Program-made: the position numbers and the translations under genes
From: Neolentinus lepideus HHB14362 ss-1
Taxonomy: Eukaryota > Basidiomycota > Agaricomycetes > Gloeophyllales > Gloeophyllaceae
Assembly (NCBI GenBank): GCA_001632425.1
Contig: KV425570.1
Location: forward strand, 400,041 to 414,394
Direction of reading: 5' to 3'
DNA: 14,354 bases
Notes under the pieces: generated by a model
Database searches by the model: none
Seen by the model: the letters and a program-made list of their open reading frames with translations, nothing else
Told to the model about the DNA's origin: nothing
In this document: positions 7,946-14,354 of the stretch, piece after piece
Layout: each line of letters opens with the position of its first letter
Numbering within the stretch: position 1 is the stretch's first letter

Positions 7946-9000
7946 CCCTCCCAAAAGAATTCCGAATCGAATGAAACATCACCGGTGACCCCCTCGCTGA
8001 CCTTCCGACACTCAGCCCCCACCCGCGGAGATTCTCACCGACAGGCCGATACACCCAAGAACGCCGTGACGCTCTCCACAAGGTTCACGGCTCCGACTTT
8101 CTGAATGCCGAAGAATTTAAGCTACTGGACGACTTCGTTTGCAAACATGACAAAGCCTTCGCTTGGGATGACTCCGAAAGAGGTCGCTTCCGCTCTGACT
8201 TCTTCCCTCCAGTTCAATTCCCAGTGGTTCCACATACGCCGTGGGTCCAGCGCAACATTCCGATTCCTCCCAGCATTTACAACGAAGTCTGCGCTGTCAT
8301 CAAAAGGAAGATTGCCGCTGGAGTATACGAACCATCCAATGCCTCATATCGGTCAAGGTGGTTCTGTGTCGTAAAGAAAGATGGCAAGTCCCACCGTCTA
8401 GTTCATAGTCTTGAACCGCTGAACGTGGTCACCATACGACATTCTGGAGTCCCGCCGATACCAGAACACATGGCCGAACAATTCGCCGGACAAGCCTGTG
8501 GTGCGATGCTCGACTTATACGTTGGCTATGATGAGCACAAGATTGCGGAGGTCTCTCACGACCTCACCACTTTCCAATCACCCTACGGTGCACTCTGACT
8601 TGTTACGCTGCCAATGGGATGGACCAACTCGGTCCCTATCTTCCATGATGACATTACCCGAATCCTACAACCTGAAATCCCCGAACACACAATCCCCTAC
8701 ATCGACGACGTTCCAGTCAAAGGACCACCGATGTGATATGAACTACCAGATGGATCACATGAATGCCTCGCCGAGAACCCAGGGATTCAGCGATTCATCT
8801 GGGAACACTTCCTAACACTCAATAGGATCGTGCAGCGCATGAAGTATTGCGGAGGTACATTCTCCGGTTTAAAACTCATCTTGTGCGGGCCAGAAGTCAC
8901 CGTCATTGGGCATCAATGCACATATGAGGGACGAATCCCAGATGACAACAAGGTTGCAGTCATACGTGACTGGGGACCCTGCCATAACGTCTCGGAGGTC
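7946..9000 (+). pseudogene. Reverse transcriptase domain
   Basis: The RT fold begins around VPHTPWVQRNIPIPP (8224) and continues with YRSRWFCVVKKDG and RLVHSLEPLN, the fingers motifs of this lineage. The first catalytic aspartate is in MLDLYVGYDE (codon 8512-8514). LPMGWTNSVPIFHDD is the substrate-binding motif, and YIDDV (8698-8712) carries the paired catalytic aspartates. MKYCGGTFSG and VIGHQCTYEGRIPD belong to the thumb. It copies the genomic RNA into DNA in cytoplasmic particles. TGA codons at 7972, 8596 and 8734 interrupt it, but all catalytic residues are present. Confidence 0.93.
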
Positions 9001-9600
9001 CGAGCTTTTCTAGGAACGGTCGGCATCCTCCAAATCTTCATCCGAGATTTTGCACATCGCGCCCACCACCTTGTTCAACTCACATGGAAAGGAGCGGTAT
9101 TTGAATGGGAACCGAAGCATGCAAAGGCGCAAGAGGACCTCAAGATGGCCATTCTCGAATTGCCGGCGCTCCAACCAATTGACTACGAATCCGAGGAACC
9201 AGTTATACTCGCTGTCGACACTTCCTACATCGCCATCGGTCACTTCCTGTGCCAACAAGCACCTGACCATCCCAAGCGACGATTCTATAGCCACTTCGGC
9301 TCGATCACGCTCAACAACCGCGAGCGCCGATTCTCACAGCTGAAACTCGAGATTTACGGCCTATTCTGAAGTCTCCGAGCACTCCAACTCTACCTTATCG
9401 GTGTCCGCAACCTAGTCATGGAAGTCGATGCAAGGTATATCAAGGGCATGCTCCAGAATCCGGACATTGCACCTTTGGCAAGTATCAACCGATGGATTGT
9501 TCTGATCCTTACGTTCCATTTCACCCTCGTTCATGTTCCAGGAGCATCACACGGACCAGACGGTCTCTCTAGAAGGCCGCCACAGCCTGACGATCCACCC
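9001..9600 (+). pseudogene. RNase H domain
   Basis: This follows the RT connection (VRAFLGTVGI and FAHRAHHLVQLT). Catalytic carboxylates are seen as LAVDTS (aspartate codon 9217-9219), QLKLEIYGLF (glutamate codon 9349-9351), MEVDARYIKG (aspartate codon 9427-9429) and GPDGLSRR at the end, with HVPGASHG before it. It removes the RNA strand during DNA synthesis and leaves the polypurine primer. A TGA at 9367 interrupts it directly after EIYGLF, where related elements have arginine. The segment 9600-9795 after it is an acidic linker (DDPPQDDTDDGFDDW). Confidence 0.88.
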
Positions 9601-9795
9601 CAGGATGACACCGACGATGGGTTCGACGACTGGATTGACAAAGTACACAGTTTCATTCACGTCGTCAATCCAATCCCCTATCTACAATCTGCTCTGAACT
9701 TAGCAATATTCGCACAAGGCCTCACTGATGACACTGACACCGAAGCTCCAACCATCACCTATGCCGACGCTCCTCGATCAGAGCATGTGAAATGA

Positions 9796-11154
9796 CAAGA
9801 TGAACGACTAAAGCAACTCCCCGAGTGGTTCGACACACTAGAGCGACCTGCCGACATCGAGCCCGAGCACTACGAGTCCTTCATCAAGTTCGCGTATCAG
9901 TTCTTTACATCCGGAGGGAAGCTTTGGCACAAGCATCTGCAAGGCACTCACCAAGTAGTGCTCTTCGGCAAGAATCGAATCATGGCACTCCGAGCCTGCC
10001 ACGACGAGGTAGGCCACCGTGGGATATTCATGATGCGGAGCCTGCTACTTGAATGCTTTTGGTGGCCGTACGCCGGACAAGACATTTCCTGGTACGTCAA
10101 AACATGCCACATCTGCCAGACACGACAGACACGACAGATCCTTATTCCTCTGACTGTCGCAATGCCGGCGCCACTGTTCGCCAAAGTACACACCGATACG
10201 ATGCATATGCCCAAGTCTGGAGGATATTCATATATTATCCAAGGCCAGTGCATCCTTAGTCACTATCCAGAAGCACGAAAGCTACACTCCGAGAATGCGA
10301 CAGCCATTGCCGAGTGGATGTACAAGGACTTACTCTGTCGCTGGTGCGGCCTAGCCGAGATCATCACGGACAATGGCGGCCCCTTCGTCAAGGCATTGGA
10401 CCAGCTCAGCAAACGCTACAAGGTGTATCACATCCGCATTAGTGGCTACAATTCACAAGCGAACGGAGTCGTCGAACACCCCCATTTTGACATCCGACAA
10501 GCTCTCTACAAGGCCACCGACGGAGATCAGTCTCGGTGGTCACAAGTGTTCCACTCCGTCCTGTGGTCCGAACGCATCACCATCTGCTGCCGACTCGGCG
10601 TATCACCTTATTTCGCAGTCACCGGAGCACATCCCCTCATCCCACTCGATATAGTGGAAGCTACATATCTTCAGCCTCCTCCAAACTCATTACTATTGAC
10701 AACAGATCTCATAGCTCGCCGAGCCATCACCCTTCAATGCCGGGAAGAGGACGTTGAGAGACTCCACACGCGTGTCCTACAGGCAAGAGTGGAAGCTGCG
10801 AAACGCTTCGAGCGCAAGCATCGGCACACGATCTGAGACTTTGACTTCAAGCGCAGTGACCTCGTTCTAGTCTGAAACACACAGATCGAGAAGTCCCTCA
10901 ACCAGAAGATGCAACCTCGGTACCTCGGTCCAGTCATAGTAATCACTCGGAACCGTGGCGGCGCATATGTCCTAGCCGAGCTCGATGGAACACTCTTCGA
11001 CCGACCCTTCATGGCATTCCGAGTCATTCCCTACTTTGCACAAATGGCAATTGCGATTCCCGACGAATTCACCGACATTGGACCCGACCATATACGTGAA
11101 ATGGAGGACGCCGATGAACAGGGCGACGATGCCGATAATGAAGCGGAGGTCTAG
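9796..11154 (+). pseudogene. Integrase with GPY/F-like C-terminal module
   Basis: The zinc-binding N-terminus has histidine codons at 10000 and 10015 (HDEVGH) and CHIC at 10105-10116. The catalytic core has D in HTDTM (10195), D in ITDNGG (10369) and E in NGVVE (10474), with 34 residues between the last two. It inserts the cDNA into chromosomes. After TGA codons at 10834 and 10873 comes RYLGPVIVITRNRGGAYVLAELDG, equivalent to the GPY/F module. No chromodomain follows; the protein ends with an acidic tail (EDADEQGDDADNEAEV) at 11154. TGA 9793 lies just before the domain. Confidence 0.9.
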
Positions 11155-11613
11155 ATGAGCCTAATCATTTCTCTCCTCATCATTTCTTTACCCATCCCTT
11201 TGAACTTGCTTTATTTTCTTGTTGGGATATCATTTTCTCGGCGATTCTATGTTGTCTTGCGAACTGAGGACAGTTCAGATTTAAGTATGGGGGAGGAGAA
11301 CACCCTTATATTCAGCTAACCATTTTCACCTTTATTTTCAGCATTTTTGGCAGTTTTCTTTATATGCCTTTCAACGAGATTTTTCGAGTTTCAAAAAAAA
11401 AACACTTTGGAAGTCCAACCCTTCCTTTTCATTTCAAACACTATTTTTTTTATTGATTTTAAAAGAATCCTCACAATTCAAGTCACACAGACATTTTATT
11501 CACGATTTTACTTGTACAAAAAGTACTACCCAACCCCGGAGCATCCACAACAAGCAATGCAAAATGAATACAAGTACAAGGAAGCATTACCGACCATACA
11601 CCGACCGCTGAGC
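11155..11613. other. Spacer between pol and the antisense gene
   Basis: These 459 bases are AT-rich with runs of T and A (near 11393-11402 and 11443-11462). They hold a copy of the polypurine tract at 11285-11297. On the plus strand they would be the pol 3' untranslated region, and on the minus strand the 3' untranslated region of the cargo gene. A plus-strand frame of 120 codons (11347-11709) runs into the antisense exon and shows no domain; I do not count it as a gene. Confidence 0.6.
11285..11297 (+). promoter_or_regulatory. Internal second polypurine tract
   Basis: GTATGGGGGAGGA is identical to the tract next to the 3' LTR. The preceding bases (ACTGAGGACAGTTCAGATTTAA) match those at 13240-13262 except for an inserted T and a G/A difference. 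It lies only 131 bases after pol, where a simple gypsy element would have its tract and LTR. The downstream sequence is not LTR. It may be the ancestral tract, with the cargo added after it, or an auxiliary plus-strand primer site. Confidence 0.7.
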
Positions 11614-13194
11614 CTACGCCGCATCTGCCGAAGGGCCCTCATCTACCTCACCATAGTCCTCGTCATCCTCCTCATCGTTCACCTCCTCCTCATCAGACTC
11701 ATCCTCTGATTCCACAGCGGCAGCAGCACTCGGCGTTGAAGACGAGGCCACCTTCACAACCAAACCAGGCGCAGTCGGATGAGCCGGCACCTTGTAGAGG
11801 GGTTGCGGCGGCAGCTGCACCCTGGCCGAAGTTGAAGCGGAGGCCCTAGGAAGGTTAGGAGGTCAGCCTTGCGCCGTCAGCCTCTCAAACCCAGCCTTCT
11901 GCGTCACCGCCATGTCTTGCACCATCCCATGGAGGTCTTTGAGCGATTGATGCAAGTTCGCCATATCACGCTCTAGGTGCGTGATGCAAGGGTCGAGGTA
12001 GGGAGGCGACATCGGTGTCATCCGGACTAGGATGAGCGAGGAATGAGCTAAAGTCCCCACGCACATCGGGAAGAGAAGGGACTTACAGCTGGAGCTCGAA
12101 GAGGACCCGCTTTGAGTGCACGAGATTGCCAGTGCAGTCCCGGCGCTAGTCGTGTCATCGACGTCAGAAGCCAGATGAGATCGCTTGCGTACAGGCTGAA
12201 CAAGAGGCAACGGCGGCGATGGAACTACTGTGACTGTGGTGGCAGACCTCGACGCCAGTACTATATGCCGATTAGCATTTAGGCGGCATGCTACGGAGCT
12301 AGAGACGTACTGGGTTGCAGAACGAAGCGCTCGCACTTCACCTTGGAGGTGTGGCAGTTCTGGCACGCATGCGCTGGACCACCACCAACCCGAATGAGGC
12401 ACTGGCAGCCCTCCTTGATGCAGCGCGCACACTAAATTGGACCAAGTCATTTCATCTCCTAAACCCGAAGACAAGAGCGACATACCCTCGATGCACCGTC
12501 AGTCAGTGCCCACTGAGTCTGAGCAACTCGGGACTGCATCTCCGTCTTTGGCGGCTCCACCGGCCTTCTATCAAGTCTCGGCGACTCTACTCGCTTCATC
12601 TCAACCTTCGGTGACTCCGGTTGGACTCTTCCTGACCTTTCGACCTTCATTGGCGGTATCTCCACATAGGGCGTCAGACGTGGGCAGACTGTCGATGTAT
12701 CAGAAGCCCCGCCAGAAGAGCGGGTGGGCTTCACCACTGGTCACGGTATAGGGTGAGGCTTGGGCATCGCAGCAGTGGGCGCCGAGGAGCGAGACGGAGC
12801 GACTAGAGAGAGGGTTAGGATGGCTGTATACCATGGCAAAGGCAGGGCTCACCAGGTGGAGGACGATCGGAGACAACAGAATGCGCCAGATTGAGGACAG
12901 GCATGTTGAGAATGGCCTCGGCCATGAGGTCCGAATTTAAGTTTTGCGAGAACAGGCAGTGGATCAGCTGCAGGTGCGCGCGCTGCTGACTTGGCATCAC
13001 AGTGGAAATGTACCTGATCTAGAGGCCGCCGGAGTTAGCAGGAACTAGTAGTGTCGCGCATAGCGACTTACTGCGGTGGGGATAAGGTCCACGCCGACGG
13101 CGAATAGGGCGGCGTCTCGATCAGGGATGGACACAACCTCGTCAACGGCGGTAACAAGCTCGGCCCAAGTACGACAGGGAGGAGGAGAAGCCAT
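11614..13194 (-). pseudogene. Antisense six-exon cargo gene, copy B (Zn2Cys6-like, two in-frame stops)
   Basis: ATG at 13194-13192 (A at -3, G at +4), TAG at 11616-11614. Inferred exons: 13072-13194, 12853-13018, 12486-12802, 12311-12431, 12087-12260, 11614-12026. Introns of 53, 50, 54, 50 and 60 bp have donors GTAAGT, GTGAGC, GTATGT, GTACGT, GTAAGT and AG acceptors; introns 1, 2 and 4 have GCTAAC, CCTAAC and GCTAAT branch-like sites. Exon lengths total 1314 bases, exactly 438 codons. Protein: N-terminal helical part (TWAELVTAVDEVV), a proline/charged linker, a cysteine cluster at residues 203-235, a serine-rich stretch, a coiled-coil-like segment (about 310-350) and an acidic tail (406-431). 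TGA codons at 12743-12741 (residue 117) and 11865-11863 (residue 355) break it; copy A has CGA at the first. Function unknown; a nuclear regulator is a guess from layout. Confidence 0.8.
12333..12431 (-). other. Zn2Cys6-like cysteine cluster in exon 4 of the cargo gene
   Basis: Exon 4 opens with CARC and shows cysteines spaced CX2CX6CX11CX2CX6C over 33 residues, the canonical spacing of the fungal binuclear zinc cluster, plus one extra cysteine between the second and third. The lysine-rich half (CQNCHTSKVKC) is second, whereas in GAL4-type domains the basic half comes first. All six cysteines are kept in copy A (2508-2606). DNA binding is therefore plausible but not assured; a protein- or RNA-binding zinc module is an alternative. 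Confidence 0.65.
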
Positions 13195-13262
13195 GCTGGA
13201 GTCTGAGGAGTAAAGCAAGGGAGGGGTGATGAAGACGATGACTGAGGACAGTCAGGATTTAA

Positions 13263-13275
13263 GTATGGGGGAGGA
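13263..13275 (+). promoter_or_regulatory. Polypurine tract of element B
   Basis: GTATGGGGGAGGA directly abuts the TG of the 3' LTR at 13276. It primes plus-strand synthesis. On the minus strand the same bases begin the pyrimidine-rich 5' leader of the antisense gene, whose ATG follows 81 bases from the LTR boundary. Confidence 0.9.
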
Positions 13276-14260
13276 TGATAGGCCTCCAGCATCGCTAGCC
13301 TCTGAAAATGCATTTTCAGCGTGTTCGACACGATGCGGAAAGTGCCAAGATCACCGATGAATCACCGAGCGTTCACCGAGCTACGACTCAATACATCGGC
13401 GATCCCCGAGGATGTGCACCTCCGGATACTGACATCACCACCGAGCAGTGGACACTTCACCGCGCTGCATGCCTGTCGGTGCTATACCGGGACTCAATTC
13501 GATGACTCAGGATACGCCGAGGTTGTTGAATGTTGCTTATGCGCTCAGATGATGGAACTGATGGCATTGGCGATGCTTACTCAACACCCTGCCTCTTCCA
13601 TACGATATGACAATCCTTGGAACCTCTGGAACTCAGCCTACTCTCTCCGCAGCAACGAATGGCAGCACTCGGTGCATCTATCAAGCGCTGACACATGCTG
13701 AGTCACTCATATCGGCCTTCCTGACGCAAACCAGCTGATCTTACCTTCCGTCTGACCTTGCAATAACTCGGCGTTCATTGGTCGTTGTACGATAGGAAGC
13801 CGTGGGCCCCCGTTTCAGTCCGGCGCCATCGCAACACTCGGTCAGCCCTCCTTATGAAGTTTGAGTTGATGATCATCAAGCACGAGTCATCAAAACACAC
13901 CGAGGCGGTGTAGGGGCTCAAGATGGAAGGATCTTCCCTGGGGTGGCAGTTCCTGACCCACCTAGAGTGCTTCGGAATGAGAGCGGTATGCGGTGGACGA
14001 TTGGCGAGTGGCTTGGGAGTTTAGCAATACTTGGCGGCACATTTTTGGTTGTATTTTCTGATTGTAGACATATGGAGCATTAGGTTATCTCGGACTTAGT
14101 GGTTTCTTAGGCTTCGGGTCACTTAGTACTTTAGGTTTCCTGTATATTCCTTTCCAGCAGCGAATTTTACCTCACAGCTCACATCTCAAGTCTCATTGTG
14201 TCCGAATTGCGTTCTAAGAAGACCTCGGTGTGAGGTCTTGCATTTACCTCTGCGTTTATC
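13276..14260 (+). repeat. 3' LTR of element B, truncated
   Basis: It matches the 5' LTR from TGATAGG to CTCTGCGTTTATC (14260) and then stops; the 5' copy continues GTCTCTATTGC. About 396 bases of the LTR end are missing. Nine unrelated bases (14261-14269) separate it from the right inverted repeat. It retains the TATA-like box, the hairpin at 14220-14238 and the 126-codon frame at 13321-13701. Read on the minus strand, it lies directly upstream of the antisense cargo gene and would hold its promoter. Confidence 0.9.
13321..13701 (+). other. LTR open frame, 3' copy
   Basis: Same 126-codon frame as at 3630-4010, with the same start and stop. Amino-acid differences between the copies are mostly those produced by C/T or G/A changes (for example T/M, P/L, A/T, D/N). 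No stop has arisen in either copy although both lie in CpG-decayed DNA, but few CGA codons occur in this frame. Coding status uncertain. Confidence 0.3.
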
Positions 14261-14269
14261 CAGCCGGTT

Positions 14270-14354
14270 CTGTAATAATAATGTATTACATGTCTAATAT
14301 TTTAACAAACCCTTATGCAATACCCAGTAATGTTTTAAGCGTAATGTATTAATG
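14270..14354 (-). repeat. Right 85-bp terminal inverted repeat
   Basis: Reverse complement of 467-551 with three mismatches. It starts CTGTAATAATAATG on the plus strand and ends GTATTAATG at the last base of the window. Because the window stops here, the repeat may continue outward and the flanking target duplication cannot be seen. Confidence 0.8.

Larger units (their letters stand above)
5350..11154 (+). pseudogene. gag-pro-pol polyprotein of a Ty3/gypsy retrotransposon (decayed)
   Basis: One reading frame spans 5805 bases from ATG 5350 (context CACAATGG) to TAG 11152-11154. In order it encodes capsid/nucleocapsid, aspartic protease, reverse transcriptase, RNase H and integrase. It is broken by twelve TGA codons (5791, 6415, 6556, 6928, 7432, 7972, 8596, 8734, 9367, 9793, 10834, 10873). 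Most or all sit where arginine fits, for example in the protease motif DILLG-stop-PF and the RT motif GAL-stop-LVTLPMG, so CGA-to-TGA is the simplest origin. A segment of about 120 codons (7559-7945) reads in the next frame. There are no TAG stops inside the frame and no other TAA than that at 7588, where the frame shifts. The intact protein would be about 1,930 residues. Not functional as it stands. Confidence 0.93.
3585..14260 (+). mobile_element. Element B: near full-length Ty3/gypsy retrotransposon
   Basis: The order is 5' LTR, primer-binding site, leader, gag-pro-RT-RNase H-integrase in one frame, antisense cargo gene, polypurine tract and truncated 3' LTR. The order protease-RT-RNase H-integrase places it in Ty3/gypsy (Metaviridae) rather than Ty1/copia. 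No chromodomain and no envelope-like frame is seen. It has lost coding capacity through twelve in-frame TGA codons and a displaced-frame segment, and its 3' LTR is cut at 14260. It inserted into the 3' LTR of a relative, element A. It could only move if proteins were supplied by another copy, and the missing LTR end makes even that unlikely. Confidence 0.93.
467..14354. mobile_element. Possible TIR-bounded composite containing a retrotransposon nest
   Basis: Two nearly identical 85-bp sequences in inverted orientation enclose about 13.7 kb that consists entirely of two nested Ty3/gypsy elements and a solo LTR. On both inner sides the retrotransposon sequence stops abruptly: element A inside its antisense gene at about 552, and element B inside its 3' LTR at 14260. 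No transposase gene is visible inside. The arrangement may be a non-autonomous TIR element that captured retrotransposon DNA, a DNA transposon whose interior was replaced, or two independent insertions of a short repeat. Only the inverted repeats are observed; that they form one unit is inference. Confidence 0.35.

Noticed and set aside
5436..9294. Minus-strand frames inside gag-pol (for example 5436-5693, 9010-9294, 9948-10253)
   Set aside because: They are complements of conserved polyprotein codons and show no domain or splice structure.
5350..11154. TGA read as a sense codon (alternative genetic code or recoding) in gag-pol
   Set aside because: TGA replaces arginine, not tryptophan as in known TGA reassignments, and several sites are CGA in related copies. 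TGG also encodes tryptophan normally in this frame. Decay of CpG explains the pattern.
10909..11154. Chromodomain at the integrase C-terminus
   Set aside because: After the GPY/F-like module only an acidic tail follows. No aromatic-cage pattern is visible.
11347..11709. Envelope-like protein after pol (120-codon frame with a hydrophobic end)
   Set aside because: The hydrophobic run near its end is the complement of the acidic-tail codons of the antisense exon. There is no signal peptide or envelope motif.
11863..12483. Single unspliced 206-codon minus-strand gene starting at 12483
   Set aside because: Its start lies inside intron 3 and its first 90 residues read through introns 3 and 4 and through exon 4 in the wrong frame. 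The spliced model restores the cysteine cluster and exon continuity in both copies.
467..14354. Starship or Helitron giant cargo element
   Set aside because: No tyrosine recombinase or Rep/helicase gene is present. All coding content is retrotransposon-derived, and Helitrons lack terminal inverted repeats.

Overview
The window is a nest of Ty3/gypsy-type LTR retrotransposons from a fungal nuclear genome. The organism is most likely an Agaricomycete basidiomycete. The evidence is the pol lineage (DPGCQ protease, VHSLEPLN and YIDDV reverse transcriptase motifs, no chromodomain) and short GT-AG introns of 50-60 bp with CTAAC-like branch sites. I see no ordinary host gene, rRNA, tRNA or CRISPR array.

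Layout. Bases 1-466 are flanking non-coding DNA with a degenerate repeat of about 120 bp. An 85-bp sequence at 467-551 recurs inverted at 14270-14354, so everything between is bounded by near-identical terminal inverted repeats (TIRs). Inside lies element A (552-3584), the 3' part of one retrotransposon. It holds an antisense gene copy, a polypurine tract (PPT) and the first 134 bp of its 3' LTR. A reversed solo LTR (612-1960, 4-bp target duplication CTGG) is inserted in A's antisense gene. At 3585, inside A's LTR, begins element B (3585-14260) of the same family: 1381-bp 5' LTR, primer-binding site (PBS), leader, one gag-pro-pol frame (5350-11154), a second antisense gene copy (13194 down to 11614), PPT, and a 3' LTR cut short after 985 bp.

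The notable component is the antisense cargo. On the minus strand between pol and the 3' LTR, both elements carry a six-exon gene with five GT-AG introns and a continuous frame of 438 codons including the stop (scored in B). Exons 1-5 have identical lengths in the two copies. It would encode a protein with a CX2CX6CX11CX2CX6C cluster (the spacing of fungal Zn2Cys6 domains), a coiled-coil-like stretch and an acidic tail, which is a transcription-factor-like layout. Being antisense, its introns would not be removed from the element's sense genomic RNA, which can explain why a retrotransposon keeps an intron-bearing gene. The start codon is 81 bases from the 3' LTR, so the LTR may supply an antisense promoter. 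A second PPT-like copy at 11285-11297 sits on the other side of the cargo.

Both elements are dead. B's gag-pol frame has twelve premature stops, all TGA, most or all consistent with former CGA arginine codons, plus a displaced-frame segment. Copy-to-copy comparison within the window shows CGA in one copy where the other has TGA, in both directions, which indicates CpG-directed C-to-T decay as expected from cytosine methylation.
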